Shown: positions 1-7,374, numbered from the stretch's first letter. The stretch: 9,293 bases of DNA from Paracoccaceae bacterium (GCA_003250135.1 QKHF01000312.1:1-9293); one strand, 5' to 3'. Numbers and translations: made by a program. Notes: a model not told the origin generated them from the letters alone.

Positions 1-84
1 GTCGCCGCCGCCCGCTCTTGCCGCGCGCCGCGCGCCATCCTAGAACCCGGGCGTTGAGCCTTCCCAAGTTGAGCGGGACCCGAG
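1..84. other. Upstream region of gatB, no complete gene
   Basis: This stretch precedes gatB and contains no complete gene. It includes a GC-rich near-tandem run (GCCGCGC repeated at about 20-36) and a candidate promoter. On the minus strand an ATG at 36-38 opens a frame that runs off the left edge, beginning M-A-R-G-A-R. This could be the first codons of a divergent gene, but it has no well-spaced ribosome binding site and is too short to judge. Confidence 0.4.
17..45 (+). promoter_or_regulatory. Candidate sigma-70 type promoter for gatB
   Basis: CTTGCC at 17-22 and CTAGAA at 40-45 are separated by exactly 17 bases. Against the alphaproteobacterial housekeeping consensus CTTGAC-N17-CTATAT this is 5 of 6 and 4 of 6 matches. 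Transcription would start near 52 and leave a leader of about 33 bases before the gatB ATG. The match is by eye only, and in such GC-rich sequence chance matches occur. Confidence 0.42.
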
Positions 85-1596
85 ATGACCGAGCTTGCCT
101 ATACCGAGCCGAAGCCGAAGACCTATCATGGCGCCAAGGGCGACTGGGAGGTCGTGATCGGCATGGAGGTTCACGCCCAGGTCGCCTCGAAATCCAAGCT
201 GTTCTCGGGCGCCTCCACCGCCTTCGGGGCGGAGCCGAACTCCAACGTCAGCCTTGTCGACGCCGCCATGCCCGGCATGCTGCCGGTGATCAACGAGTTC
301 TGCATCGAGCAGGCGGTGCGCACCGGGCTTGGCCTGAAGGCTCGGATCAACACGCGCTCGGTGTTCGACCGGAAGAACTATTTCTACCCGGACCTGCCGC
401 AGGGATATCAGATCAGCCAGTACAAGGACCCGCTGGTCGGCGAAGGCGAGGTGCTGGTGGACCTGGAGCCGGGCGTCGCCCGCAAGGTGCGCATCGAGCG
501 CATCCATGTGGAGCAGGACGCCGGCAAGTCGATCCACGACATGGACCCGGAATACTCCTTCGTCGATCTCAACCGCACCGGCGTCGCGCTGATGGAGATC
601 GTCTCGCGCCCCGACATCCGCGGGCCCGAGGAAGCGGCGGAATATGTCCGCAAGCTGCGCCAGATCATGCGTTACCTCGGCACCTGCGACGGCAACATGC
701 AGGAAGGGTCCTTGCGCGCCGACGTGAACGTCTCAGTCTGCCAGCCGGGCGCCTACGAGAAGTACCAGGCGACCGGCGATTTCGGCCATCTGGGCACGCG
801 CTGCGAGATCAAGAACATGAACTCGATGCGCTTCATCCAGCAGGCCATCGATTACGAGGCGAACCGCCAGATCGCGATCCTGGAGGATGGCGGCAAGGTG
901 GACCAGGAGACCCGCCTCTACGATCCCGGCAAGGGCGAGACGCGGTCGATGCGCTCCAAGGAAGAGGCGCATGACTACCGCTATTTCCCCGACCCCGACC
1001 TGCTGCCGCTGGAGATCGAGCAGGCCTGGATCGACGGCATCGCGGCCACCCTGCCCGAACTGCCGGACGACAAGAAGGCGCGCTTCGTGAACCAGTATGG
1101 CGTCACCGAATACGACGCCTCGGTGCTGACCGCCGACAAGGTGAACGCGCGTTTCTACGAGGACGTCGCCAAGGGCCGCGACGGCAAGCAGGCCGCGAAC
1201 TGGGTCATCAACGAGCTGTTCGGCCGCCTGAACAAGGAAGGCCACGGCGTCGAGGATTCGCCGATGTCCGCCTCCCAGCTTGGCGGGATCATCGACCTGA
1301 TCGCCAAGGGCGACATCTCGGGCAAGATCGCCAAGGACCTGTTCGAGATCGTCTACGCCGAGGGTGGCGACCCGGCCGAGATCGTCGAGGCCCGCGGCAT
1401 GAAGCAGGTCACCGACACCGGCGCGATCGAGAAGGCCGTGGACGAGGTGCTGGCCGCCAACCCCGACAAGGTGCAGCAGGCCAAGGAGAAGCCCTCCATG
1501 GCGGGCTGGTTCGTCGGTCAGGTGATGAAGGCGACCGGCGGCAAGGCCAACCCCAAGGCGGTGAACGAGTTGGTGCGGAAGAAGCTGGGCGTCTGA
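85..1596 (+). CDS. gatB: Aspartyl/glutamyl-tRNA(Asn/Gln) amidotransferase subunit B
   Basis: This is subunit B of the cytoplasmic GatCAB amidotransferase. The complex converts Glu-tRNA(Gln), and in some bacteria Asp-tRNA(Asn), to the amidated form using ATP and ammonia from GatA; GatB holds the tRNA 3' end and the kinase-like active site. The 503-residue length is normal. Family signatures seen in order are GMEVHAQ (26-32), RKNYFYPDLPQGYQ (96-109), HVEQDAGKS (141-149), DLNRTG (161-166), GNMQEGSLRADVN (203-215), EIKNMNS (241-247) and YFPDPDLLPL (300-309), with a helical YqeY-like C-terminal tail that binds tRNA. About ten extra residues lie between ADVNVSV and LGTRCEIKN, which I recall as typical of Rhodobacterales. 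The ATG at 85 has only a modest GCGGGA-like site upstream but gives the expected short N-terminus before the first conserved block. gatA and gatC are not in the window, so the subunits are encoded apart or further upstream. Confidence 0.98.
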   Translation: MTELAYTEPKPKTYHGAKGDWEVVIGMEVHAQVASKSKLFSGASTAFGAEPNSNVSLVDAAMPGMLPVINEFCIEQAVRTGLGLKARINTRSVFDRKNYFYPDLPQGYQISQYKDPLVGEGEVLVDLEPGVARKVRIERIHVEQDAGKSIHDMDPEYSFVDLNRTGVALMEIVSRPDIRGPEEAAEYVRKLRQIMRYLGTCDGNMQEGSLRADVNVSVCQPGAYEKYQATGDFGHLGTRCEIKNMNSMRFIQQAIDYEANRQIAILEDGGKVDQETRLYDPGKGETRSMRSKEEAHDYRYFPDPDLLPLEIEQAWIDGIAATLPELPDDKKARFVNQYGVTEYDASVLTADKVNARFYEDVAKGRDGKQAANWVINELFGRLNKEGHGVEDSPMSASQLGGIIDLIAKGDISGKIAKDLFEIVYAEGGDPAEIVEARGMKQVTDTGAIEKAVDEVLAANPDKVQQAKEKPSMAGWFVGQVMKATGGKANPKAVNELVRKKLGV

Positions 1597-1626
1597 GGCG
1601 CCCTGTTTTAAGGCCTTTAGGGCGTC
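1597..1626. terminator. Possible bidirectional terminator between gatB and the small lipoprotein gene
   Basis: GGCGCCCT (1597-1604) and AGGGCGTC (1619-1626) can pair with one mismatch. They enclose a shorter perfect palindrome, AAGGCCTT (1610-1617). The element fills the gap between two convergent stop codons, where a shared terminator would be expected. There is no clear T-run on either side, so the call rests on position and pairing alone. Confidence 0.35.
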
Positions 1627-1778
1627 ACCAGCCCCACCGCGCCCGTGGTCACGTCGACGCTCGTCTCGACCACATCCGCCGCGATGGAGACCGTCGCGTC
1701 GGCGACGGAATAGACCGCGCACCCCGACGCCGACATCGCCGACGCCAGAAGCGCCGCGCATACCGCAAGCCTTGTCAT
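1617..1778 (-). CDS. Very small predicted lipoprotein
   Basis: This is a 53-residue secreted lipoprotein candidate of unknown function. The ATG at 1778 gives MTR followed by a hydrophobic stretch (4-15) and a lipobox-like A-S-G-C with the modified cysteine at 20. The mature peptide would be only about 33 residues, rich in Ala, Val, Asp, Ser and Thr, with V-x-D/V-E-T/V-D-V-T type spacing that suggests an amphipathic segment. An upstream in-frame start at 1859 would add 27 Arg-rich residues before the signal peptide, which is unlikely. The gene ends 20 bases from the gatB stop, tail to tail. Short lipoproteins with this kind of Val/Asp/Thr tail occur in several proteobacteria, but I cannot attach a role. 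Alanine following the cysteine would favour sorting to the outer membrane. Confidence 0.65.
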   Translation of the reverse strand: MTRLAVCAALLASAMSASGCAVYSVADATVSIAADVVETSVDVTTGAVGLVTP

Positions 1779-1860
1779 GAACACCACTCGCCGCCTCGTT
1801 ATCGTTCTTCTTGTCGGGGCAGCATAGCGCATCCGGCGCCCGCTGTCGCCTCGACGCACC

Positions 1861-2136
1861 TCACCCCTCGCCCGGCGCCTTCAGGGTCAGGCCGAGCGCG
1901 TGCACCCGCTCCTCCAGCTCCGCCTTCAGGGCGGCGTAGACGGCCCGCTGGCGCGCCACCCGGCCCTGCCCATTGAACGCCGCCGAGGTCATGCTCACAT
2001 GGAAATGGGTCTCGCCGCCTTCGCGCCAGCCGCCATGGCCGGCATGTCGGTGGCTCTGATCCTCGATCTCCAGTTCCGTCGGGCTGAAAGCGTCTTCCAG
2101 CTTGCGCCGGATCCGGTCTGCAATCGTCTCGCTCAC
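1861..2136 (-). CDS. bolA: BolA family protein
   Basis: This is a 91-residue BolA-fold protein. BolA proteins partner monothiol glutaredoxins, share [2Fe-2S] clusters with them and act in iron-sulfur or iron signalling; some also bind DNA. Visible signatures are DQSHRHAGH (26-34), ETHFHVSMTSAAF (42-54), a basic RVARQRAVY segment (59-67) and VHALGL (78-83), whose His79 is the position conserved as a cluster ligand in the family. The GTG start at 2136 is chosen because AAGGCGGA lies 7 bases upstream and the protein then begins MSETIADRI, as BolA proteins usually do. Starting further upstream at 2226 would add 30 unrelated residues and run across the divergent promoter region. The gene is divergent from the J-domain protein. 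The glutaredoxin partner is not in this window. Confidence 0.93.
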   Translation of the reverse strand: MSETIADRIRRKLEDAFSPTELEIEDQSHRHAGHGGWREGGETHFHVSMTSAAFNGQGRVARQRAVYAALKAELEERVHALGLTLKAPGEG

Positions 2137-2231
2137 TTGAACGTCCGCCTTTATACTCTTGGCCTCGGGCAAGGAAGGTTTAGACTCGTGGGTCGCCCGA
2201 GCCAATGAGTCACGCAGGATACGCAACAGGA
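2137..2231. promoter_or_regulatory. Divergent promoter region between bolA and the J-domain gene
   Basis: The 95 bases between the two divergent starts must carry both promoters. Rightward, CTTGGC (2158-2163) and TTAGAC (2180-2185) are 16 bases apart, a weak sigma-70-like pair. Leftward, a TATAAA-like box at 2150-2155 sits too close to the bolA ribosome binding site to be its -10 box unless the leader is nearly absent. I see no clear operator palindrome. Confidence 0.3.
2144..2151 (-). promoter_or_regulatory. Ribosome binding site fixing the bolA GTG start
   Basis: On the minus strand AAGGCGGA lies 7 bases before GTG at 2136. This supports the GTG as the start rather than the upstream in-frame ATG at 2226. 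Confidence 0.6.
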
Positions 2232-2900
2232 ATGTCCCGCCGTTCGCCTCTCGAATACGACGTCAGCGTCAGCGCCGACAAGCGCCGCCGCGCGCGCCAG
2301 CGCGGCATGTCGGGCGCGTTCGAGACCAGCCAGCGCACCTGCGACTGGCCGAACTGCGCCGAGAAAGGCGCCTATCGCGCGCCGCAGGCCCCTGACCGGC
2401 TGGAGGATTTCTACTGGTTCTGCCTGGAGCATATCCGCGAATACAACCGAAGCTGGGACTACTTCGCCGACCTGCCCGCCGATGAGGTCGAACGCCGCCT
2501 GAGCGCCGAGAATGTCTGGGAGCGCCCAACCTGGAAATTCGGCGAGCAGCCCAAGAAGCCCATGGGCGCCAGCCCGCATGCGGAGGGAGAAGCCTGGAAG
2601 CGCTTCGGCTTTTCCGACCCGATGTCCGTGCTGGGCGAGAACGCGACCATCAACCCCGGACGCCGCGACGGCGAGCGGATCGCCCGGCGCCGCTCCCTGC
2701 CCCCGACGGAACGGCGCGCGATCGACATCCTGAGCGCGAAGGAGACGGCGACGAAGACCGAGTTGCGCCAGATGTTTCGTGATCAGGTGAAAGCGGTCCA
2801 CCCGGACATGAATGGCGGCGACCGATCGAATGAGGACCGCCTGCGCGAGGTGCTCTGGGCCTGGGAGATCCTGAAAGTCAGCCGGAATTTCCGCGACTGA
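2232..2900 (+). CDS. J-domain (DnaJ-like) protein with an N-terminal Cys/His cluster
   Basis: This is a 222-residue protein with a C-terminal J domain (about 160-222). The HPD tripeptide at 190-192 is the motif by which J proteins stimulate the DnaK ATPase; it lies between a basic helix (KTELRQMFRDQVKAV) and a final helix (EDRLREVLWAWEIL). There is no G/F region or DnaJ-type zinc finger. Instead, residues 37-67 hold Cys37, Cys42, Cys64 and His67, which could bind a metal. The rest of the N-terminal half is Trp/Tyr/Phe-rich and unrecognised as a domain. The ATG at 2232 is preferred to the one at 2205 because MSRRSPLEYD matches my memory of the Rhodobacterales family start, although neither has a strong ribosome binding site. 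The gene is divergent from bolA and is followed 154 bases later by cobS. The client is unknown; I would infer a specialised co-chaperone. Confidence 0.85.
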   Translation: MSRRSPLEYDVSVSADKRRRARQRGMSGAFETSQRTCDWPNCAEKGAYRAPQAPDRLEDFYWFCLEHIREYNRSWDYFADLPADEVERRLSAENVWERPTWKFGEQPKKPMGASPHAEGEAWKRFGFSDPMSVLGENATINPGRRDGERIARRRSLPPTERRAIDILSAKETATKTELRQMFRDQVKAVHPDMNGGDRSNEDRLREVLWAWEILKVSRNFRD

Positions 2901-3054
2901 GGCGTTTTCGACGCGATTGCCGAAGGATTCGCGCCGCGCCCCTCGCACTTGCGCCGCAAGGGCTTATGTATCACAACACGCAGGCTTCGCGGCGCCGCCG
3001 CAATGGTCCCGGAACGGGGTTGCTGCGGTTTCGTGAAAGGTGAAGGGCTCTCAG
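2901..3054 (+). promoter_or_regulatory. Leader region of cobS; no riboswitch seen
   Basis: This 154-base gap holds a small perfect hairpin, CTTGC-GCC-GCAAG at 2948-2960, followed by the AT-richer TTATGTATC (2964-2972), which may be a -10 element without a convincing -35. The region is too short for a complete cobalamin riboswitch and I see no B12-box-like conserved block. GAAGGG about 7 bases before the ATG at 3055 is the cobS ribosome binding site. Confidence 0.35.
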
Positions 3055-4050
3055 ATGGCGGATGGTGCTGCGATGGAACCGGTGATGCGCGAACCGACGG
3101 TCGAAATTTCGGTGCGCGACACGTTCGGCATCGATTCCAACATGAAGGTCAAGGCGTTCCCGGAGCCGTCGGAACTGGTGCCGGATGTCGACCCGACCTA
3201 TCGCTTCGACCACGACACCACGCTGGCGATCCTGGCGGGCTTCGCCTTTAACCGCCGCGTGATGATCCAGGGCTATCACGGCACCGGCAAGTCCACGCAT
3301 ATCGAGCAGGTGGCCGCCCGCCTGAACTGGCCCTGCGTGCGCGTCAACCTCGACAGCCATATCAGCCGCATCGACCTGATCGGCAAGGACGCGATCAAGT
3401 TGAAGGACGGCCATCAGGTTACTGAATTCAAAGAGGGAATTCTGCCCTGGGCGCTGCGAAATCCGGTCGCGATCGTGTTCGACGAATATGACGCCGGCCG
3501 TCCCGACGTTATGTTCGTGATCCAGCGCGTGCTGGAGGTGGACGGCAAGCTGACGCTTCTGGACCAGAATGAGGTGATCCGCCCCCATCCCAGCTTCCGC
3601 CTGTTCGCCACCGCCAACACGGTGGGTCTGGGCGACACCACGGGCCTCTATCACGGCACCCAGCAGATCAACCAGGGCCAGATGGACCGCTGGTCGATCG
3701 TCACCACGCTCAACTACCTGGAGCACGACGCCGAGGCGAACATCGTTCTGGCCAAGCTGCCGGGCTACGACACCACCGAAGGCCGCCAGCTGATCGCGCA
3801 TATGGTGACTGTGGCGGACCTCACCCGCTCGGCCTTCATGAACGGCGACCTTTCGACCGTCATGAGCCCCCGTACGGTGATCACCTGGGCGCAGAACGCC
3901 GAGATCTTTGGCGGCGACCTCGGCTTCGCCTTCCGCGTCACCTTCCTGAACAAGTGCGATGAGCTGGAGCGCCAGACCGTCGCCGAGTTCTATCAGCGCT
4001 GCTTCGGCGAGGAACTGCCGGAAAGCGCCGCGAGCGTGAGCCTGGGGTGA
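3055..4050 (+). CDS. cobS: Cobaltochelatase subunit CobS (AAA+ ATPase)
   Basis: CobS is the AAA+ motor of aerobic cobaltochelatase. With CobT it forms a chaperone-like ring that uses ATP to drive CobN to insert Co2+ into hydrogenobyrinic acid a,c-diamide in the late-insertion B12 pathway. At 331 residues it matches the usual CobS length. Residues 1-50 form the CobS-type N-terminal segment (VRDTFGID, VPDVDPTYRFD). The ATPase core shows Walker A GYHGTGKS (73-80), Walker B VAIVFDEYD (138-146), a sensor-1 region FRLFATANT (182-190 approximately) and MSPRTVITW (270-278) at the sensor-2 position. The ATG at 3055 is chosen because GAAGGG is spaced about 7 bases upstream; a GTG at 3040 would add five residues and overlap that site. 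cobT follows after 13 bases, so the two are almost certainly co-transcribed. Confidence 0.97.
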   Translation: MADGAAMEPVMREPTVEISVRDTFGIDSNMKVKAFPEPSELVPDVDPTYRFDHDTTLAILAGFAFNRRVMIQGYHGTGKSTHIEQVAARLNWPCVRVNLDSHISRIDLIGKDAIKLKDGHQVTEFKEGILPWALRNPVAIVFDEYDAGRPDVMFVIQRVLEVDGKLTLLDQNEVIRPHPSFRLFATANTVGLGDTTGLYHGTQQINQGQMDRWSIVTTLNYLEHDAEANIVLAKLPGYDTTEGRQLIAHMVTVADLTRSAFMNGDLSTVMSPRTVITWAQNAEIFGGDLGFAFRVTFLNKCDELERQTVAEFYQRCFGEELPESAASVSLG

Positions 4051-4063
4051 CCCGGGTGCGGTG

Positions 4064-5962
4064 ATGTCCAACCAGCCCGACTCCCCAACCGAGGCGTTCA
4101 AGAAGGCGCTGGCCGAGGCCACGCGCGCGATGGCCAACGATCCGGACCTCGCAATCGCCTACACCGCCGACCCGCCGGGGCTGACCGGCGAGGTGGTGCG
4201 GCTGCCGATGATCTCTCGCCGGATGACCCGGCAGGAGGTGATGCAGGCCCGCGGCGAGGCCGACGCGTTCGGGCTGAGGGTCCGCTATCACGACGAGGGC
4301 ACCCACGCCCGCTACGCCCCGACCGGAGAGGTCGCGCGGGCGATCTTCGATGCGGTCGAGGAAGCCCGTTTCGAGGCGCGGGGCGCGCACGCCATGCCCG
4401 GAGTGGGCGACAATCTGGACGTCCGGCTGGATGAGCAGTGCCGCAAGCGCGGCTACGCCGACATCACCTCGGCCACCGACGCGCCGCTGGCCGTCGCCGC
4501 CGGGTTTCTGGTGCGCGAGATCGTCAGCGGCCGCCCCCTGCCAGAGGGCGCGAAAAACGTGCTCGATCTCTGGCGCGGCTTTCTCGAGGACAAGGCGAAG
4601 GACTCCATCGCCCGGCTCAATGAATGCGCCGACGACCAGACGCGGTTCGCCCGCCTCGCCCGCAATCTGATCTCGGACCTCGGTTATGGCGACCAGCTGG
4701 GCGAAAGCCCGGACGAGATGACGCCCGACACCGAGGAAGGCGAAGAGGACGAAGCCGAGGAGAAGGATTCCGAGGGCGAGGACAAGGCCGGCGACGAGCA
4801 GGAGCAGGAATACGTCCCCGACGACTCGCGTTCGGAAAGCATGGACGATTCCGCCCTTCAGTCGGTCATCGACGACATGGAGGAGGACGACGCCGACGCC
4901 GAGTTCGAGCTGGACGAGGACGGCGCCGAGCCGCCGATGATGTATCCGCCGCTGGAGCATGTCAGCGACGCGGACCCGGGCTACGCCGTCTTCACCACCA
5001 AGCATGACGAGGTCATCCACGCCGAAGAGCTGTGCGATCAGGAAGAGCTGGAGCGCCTGCGCGGCTATCTGGACAAGCAGTTGGAGCCACTCAAGGGCGC
5101 GGTGTCTCGCCTCGCCAACCGGCTGATGCGGCGCCTGCAGGCGCAGCAGAACCGGGCGTGGGACTTCGATCTCGAGGAAGGCATGCTGGACGCCGGGCGG
5201 CTGGCGCGCGTGGTCGCCAACCCGCTGACGCCGCTCAGCTTCAAGATGGAGCGCGACACCGAGTTCCGCGACACCATCGTCACGCTTCTGATCGACAATT
5301 CCGGCTCCATGCGCGGACGCCCGATCACCATCGCCGCGATCTGCGCCGACGTGCTGGCGCGGACGCTGGAGCGTTGCCAGGTCAAGGTCGAGATCCTGGG
5401 CTTCACCACCAAGGCGTGGAAAGGCGGGCAGAGCCGCGAGGACTGGCTACAGGCTGGGCGGCAGCCGAAACCCGGCCGCCTCAACGACCTGCGCCACATC
5501 ATCTACAAGGGCGCCGACGCGCCCTGGCGCCGCGCGCGCCGCAACCTCGGCCTGATGATGCGCGAGGGGCTGCTGAAGGAGAATATCGACGGCGAGGCGC
5601 TGGAATGGGCTGCGCGGCGGCTGGCGCACCGACCTGAGCAGCGCAGGATCCTGATGGTGATCTCGGACGGAGCGCCGGTGGACGATTCCACCCTGTCGGC
5701 CAATCAGTCGAATTATCTGGAGCTGCATCTGCGCGACGTAATCGCGATGCTGGAGAAGCGCAAGCAGGTTGAACTGGTCGCCATCGGCATCGGCCATGAC
5801 GTCACCCGCTATTACCAGCGCGCCGTCACCATCACCGATGTGGAGCAGCTGGCCGGCGCGATGACCGAACAGCTGGCGGCCCTGTTCGACACGGACCCCC
5901 ACGCGGCCGAGCGGGCGCAGCGCCGGGCGCGGGCCTCGGCGCGCAGCCGCGCGCGATATTAG
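4064..5962 (+). CDS. cobT: Cobaltochelatase subunit CobT (VWA domain)
   Basis: CobT is the partner of CobS in the cytoplasmic CobNST cobaltochelatase, equivalent to the D subunit of magnesium chelatase. The 632 residues match the known length. Residues 1-215 are the helical CobT N-terminal domain (SRRMTRQEV, RYHDEGTHARYAP). Residues 217-290 are a strongly acidic Glu/Asp linker. Residues 400-610 form a von Willebrand A domain whose MIDAS motif DNSGS (411-415) follows the strand TIVTLLI; further metal-site segments are GFTTKAW (446-452) and MVISDGAPVDDST (531-543). The C-terminus is Arg/Ala-rich. The ATG at 4064 is preferred to an adjacent GTG at 4061; no strong ribosome binding site is seen, so translation may be coupled to cobS. 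The stop codon overlaps that of the convergent permease. cobN is not in this window. Confidence 0.97.
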   Translation: MSNQPDSPTEAFKKALAEATRAMANDPDLAIAYTADPPGLTGEVVRLPMISRRMTRQEVMQARGEADAFGLRVRYHDEGTHARYAPTGEVARAIFDAVEEARFEARGAHAMPGVGDNLDVRLDEQCRKRGYADITSATDAPLAVAAGFLVREIVSGRPLPEGAKNVLDLWRGFLEDKAKDSIARLNECADDQTRFARLARNLISDLGYGDQLGESPDEMTPDTEEGEEDEAEEKDSEGEDKAGDEQEQEYVPDDSRSESMDDSALQSVIDDMEEDDADAEFELDEDGAEPPMMYPPLEHVSDADPGYAVFTTKHDEVIHAEELCDQEELERLRGYLDKQLEPLKGAVSRLANRLMRRLQAQQNRAWDFDLEEGMLDAGRLARVVANPLTPLSFKMERDTEFRDTIVTLLIDNSGSMRGRPITIAAICADVLARTLERCQVKVEILGFTTKAWKGGQSREDWLQAGRQPKPGRLNDLRHIIYKGADAPWRRARRNLGLMMREGLLKENIDGEALEWAARRLAHRPEQRRILMVISDGAPVDDSTLSANQSNYLELHLRDVIAMLEKRKQVELVAIGIGHDVTRYYQRAVTITDVEQLAGAMTEQLAALFDTDPHAAERAQRRARASARSRARY

Positions 5963-7374
5963 AAGATGACGCTCGCCAGCAGGATCCAGAGGCAGAGCGT
6001 GATCCCGCAGGTCAGCCCGTAAAGCCCGTTCCAGCCCAATCCGACGCGCAGCGCGCTGACTCCGCCGAAACCGGCGACCATCAGCGTCGACGCCGTGTAG
6101 GGCGAGGTGGCCCCGGTCAGCGCCCAGCCGCTGGTGATCGCCATGACCATGACGCTCGGGCTGATCCCAAGAACCTCCGGCGCCGGCAAGAGCGGCGCCA
6201 CCAGCGAGACGGCGAGGATCGGATTCATGCCGATTTGCCCGCTGACCAGGATCAGCCAGAACATGCCCAGAAGGATGGTCCAGGCCGGCGCGGCGGACAG
6301 GTCCAGCCCCAGTTCGGTCACCACCGGCGCCGAGAGCTTCGCCCCCATCGTGCCGATGAACCCGGCCATGACCAGGAGCACCAGTTCCGAGCCGCTCTTC
6401 GGCAGCTCCACCGTGACGAAACTGACGAACCGGTCTCCGACGCGGCGGGCGACGCTAACCCCGTCCTTGGCGTTCCAGCCCTGAACCGCGATCCAGCTGA
6501 ATGCGATCACCGGCACGACAACCATCACGACGCCGACGACGCGCACGCCTGTCGCCAGCTGCAGCGCGCCGACCGAGGCGACCAGAATGCCGAGCAACGC
6601 CAGCAGCGGCTTCAGAAGCGCCCAGGACCCCTCAGGCTTGCCGCGCGGCGGCGCAGGTTTGGACAGGCGCGGCTTGAAGATCGTGTCCAGCGCATAGCCA
6701 AGACCGGCAAGAATCGCCGAATTGACGAGGCAGAGCCCGACCGCATCGGCCCAGGTCGCGCCGGGCACGATGGTCGTGGTGATCGCCATGGCGAAACCGA
6801 GCGGAGACCAAGCCAGAGTCGAGATGAACCCGCGCTGGATCGCCAGCAGCATGCGCCGGATGCGATGGCGCCGGATCTCCTCGTCGGGCTCGCGCCGGGC
6901 GCTCATCTCGGCCAGAGACCCGAGCAGCATGATGGCGCCATAGTTCAACTGAAGGCCGAAGATATGCCCGCCAAGGGTCAGCGCCAGGTAACGGCGGCCG
7001 GGCGGTTGCTCGGCCAGAAACCATCCGCATTTCTGAATCGCCGGCGAGGTGGAGGCGGCGCTGCGCACCGTGGCCAGCGCGGTGAAAAACGCGGCGATGA
7101 AGCAGCCGGTTCGAAACGCCGCCTTGGTCAGCTCGAGCCAGTCCGGGCGGGTGGTGATCGCGATCAGAAACAACGTGACGCCGATCAGCAGGAAAACGCG
7201 TCTCGACCACCGGACGCGCGCCGCCAGAACCGCCAGAGCGAGAGTCGTGGTGGCCGCCGCGGCCCAGCCGAAGGCCGGTCCGCCGCCCCACTCGATCACG
7301 ATGACCAGCGCGGTCGTCAGGACGAAGAGCAGCCCAATCGCGGCGTCGAGTTTCCTGTCATTCGCCGCGCTCAT
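5959..7374 (-). CDS. Polytopic membrane permease, ion-transporter-like, substrate unknown
   Basis: This 471-residue inner-membrane protein has about 11-13 hydrophobic segments (roughly 11-28, 33-52, 58-74, 86-104, 128-155, 178-201, 208-230, 254-273, 278-299, 328-345, 365-395, 405-436, 447-470). A charged cytoplasmic-type loop (158-176, Arg/Glu-rich) and a Pro/Lys loop (234-250) divide the hydrophobic blocks. Two segments look related: GGHIFGLQLNYGAIMLLGSL (136-155) and SGQIGMNPILAVSLVAPL (378-395). Each is followed by an S-P-containing, Thr/Gly-rich helix (189-204 and 415-432). Such paired hairpins are the architecture of the ion transporter superfamily (DASS, ArsB, CitMHS types), so an anion, organic acid or cation antiport function is possible, but I recognise no specific family. 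The ATG at 7374 has GAGGG only 2 bases upstream, a tight spacing. The gene converges on cobT with overlapping stops and has no visible link to cobalt. Confidence 0.75.
   Translation of the reverse strand: MSAANDRKLDAAIGLLFVLTTALVIVIEWGGGPAFGWAAAATTTLALAVLAARVRWSRRVFLLIGVTLFLIAITTRPDWLELTKAAFRTGCFIAAFFTALATVRSAASTSPAIQKCGWFLAEQPPGRRYLALTLGGHIFGLQLNYGAIMLLGSLAEMSARREPDEEIRRHRIRRMLLAIQRGFISTLAWSPLGFAMAITTTIVPGATWADAVGLCLVNSAILAGLGYALDTIFKPRLSKPAPPRGKPEGSWALLKPLLALLGILVASVGALQLATGVRVVGVVMVVVPVIAFSWIAVQGWNAKDGVSVARRVGDRFVSFVTVELPKSGSELVLLVMAGFIGTMGAKLSAPVVTELGLDLSAAPAWTILLGMFWLILVSGQIGMNPILAVSLVAPLLPAPEVLGISPSVMVMAITSGWALTGATSPYTASTLMVAGFGGVSALRVGLGWNGLYGLTCGITLCLWILLASVIF

Noticed and set aside
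18..974. A 318-codon plus-strand frame overlapping the start of gatB
   Set aside because: It is a shifted-frame shadow of gatB, Arg/Gly-rich with no domain.
733..1761. A 342-codon minus-strand frame antisense to gatB
   Set aside because: The plus strand encodes an unmistakable GatB. The antisense frame is low-complexity, rich in Gly, Arg, Val, Leu and His, as GC-rich third positions produce.
2901..3054. A cobalamin riboswitch upstream of cobS
   Set aside because: Expected from the pathway, but the gap is only 154 bases and I see no B12-box-like conserved block or multi-stem layout.
2971..5020. Two long minus-strand frames (2971-4137 and 3938-5020) antisense to cobS and cobT
   Set aside because: CobS and CobT motifs are intact on the plus strand. 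The antisense products show shadow composition with no recognisable domain.
3055..5962. cobS-cobT as a generic MoxR/VWA module rather than cobaltochelatase
   Set aside because: Both proteins have the full CobS and CobT lengths, the CobS N-terminal segment, the CobT N-terminal domain and the acidic linker, which generic MoxR/VWA pairs lack.
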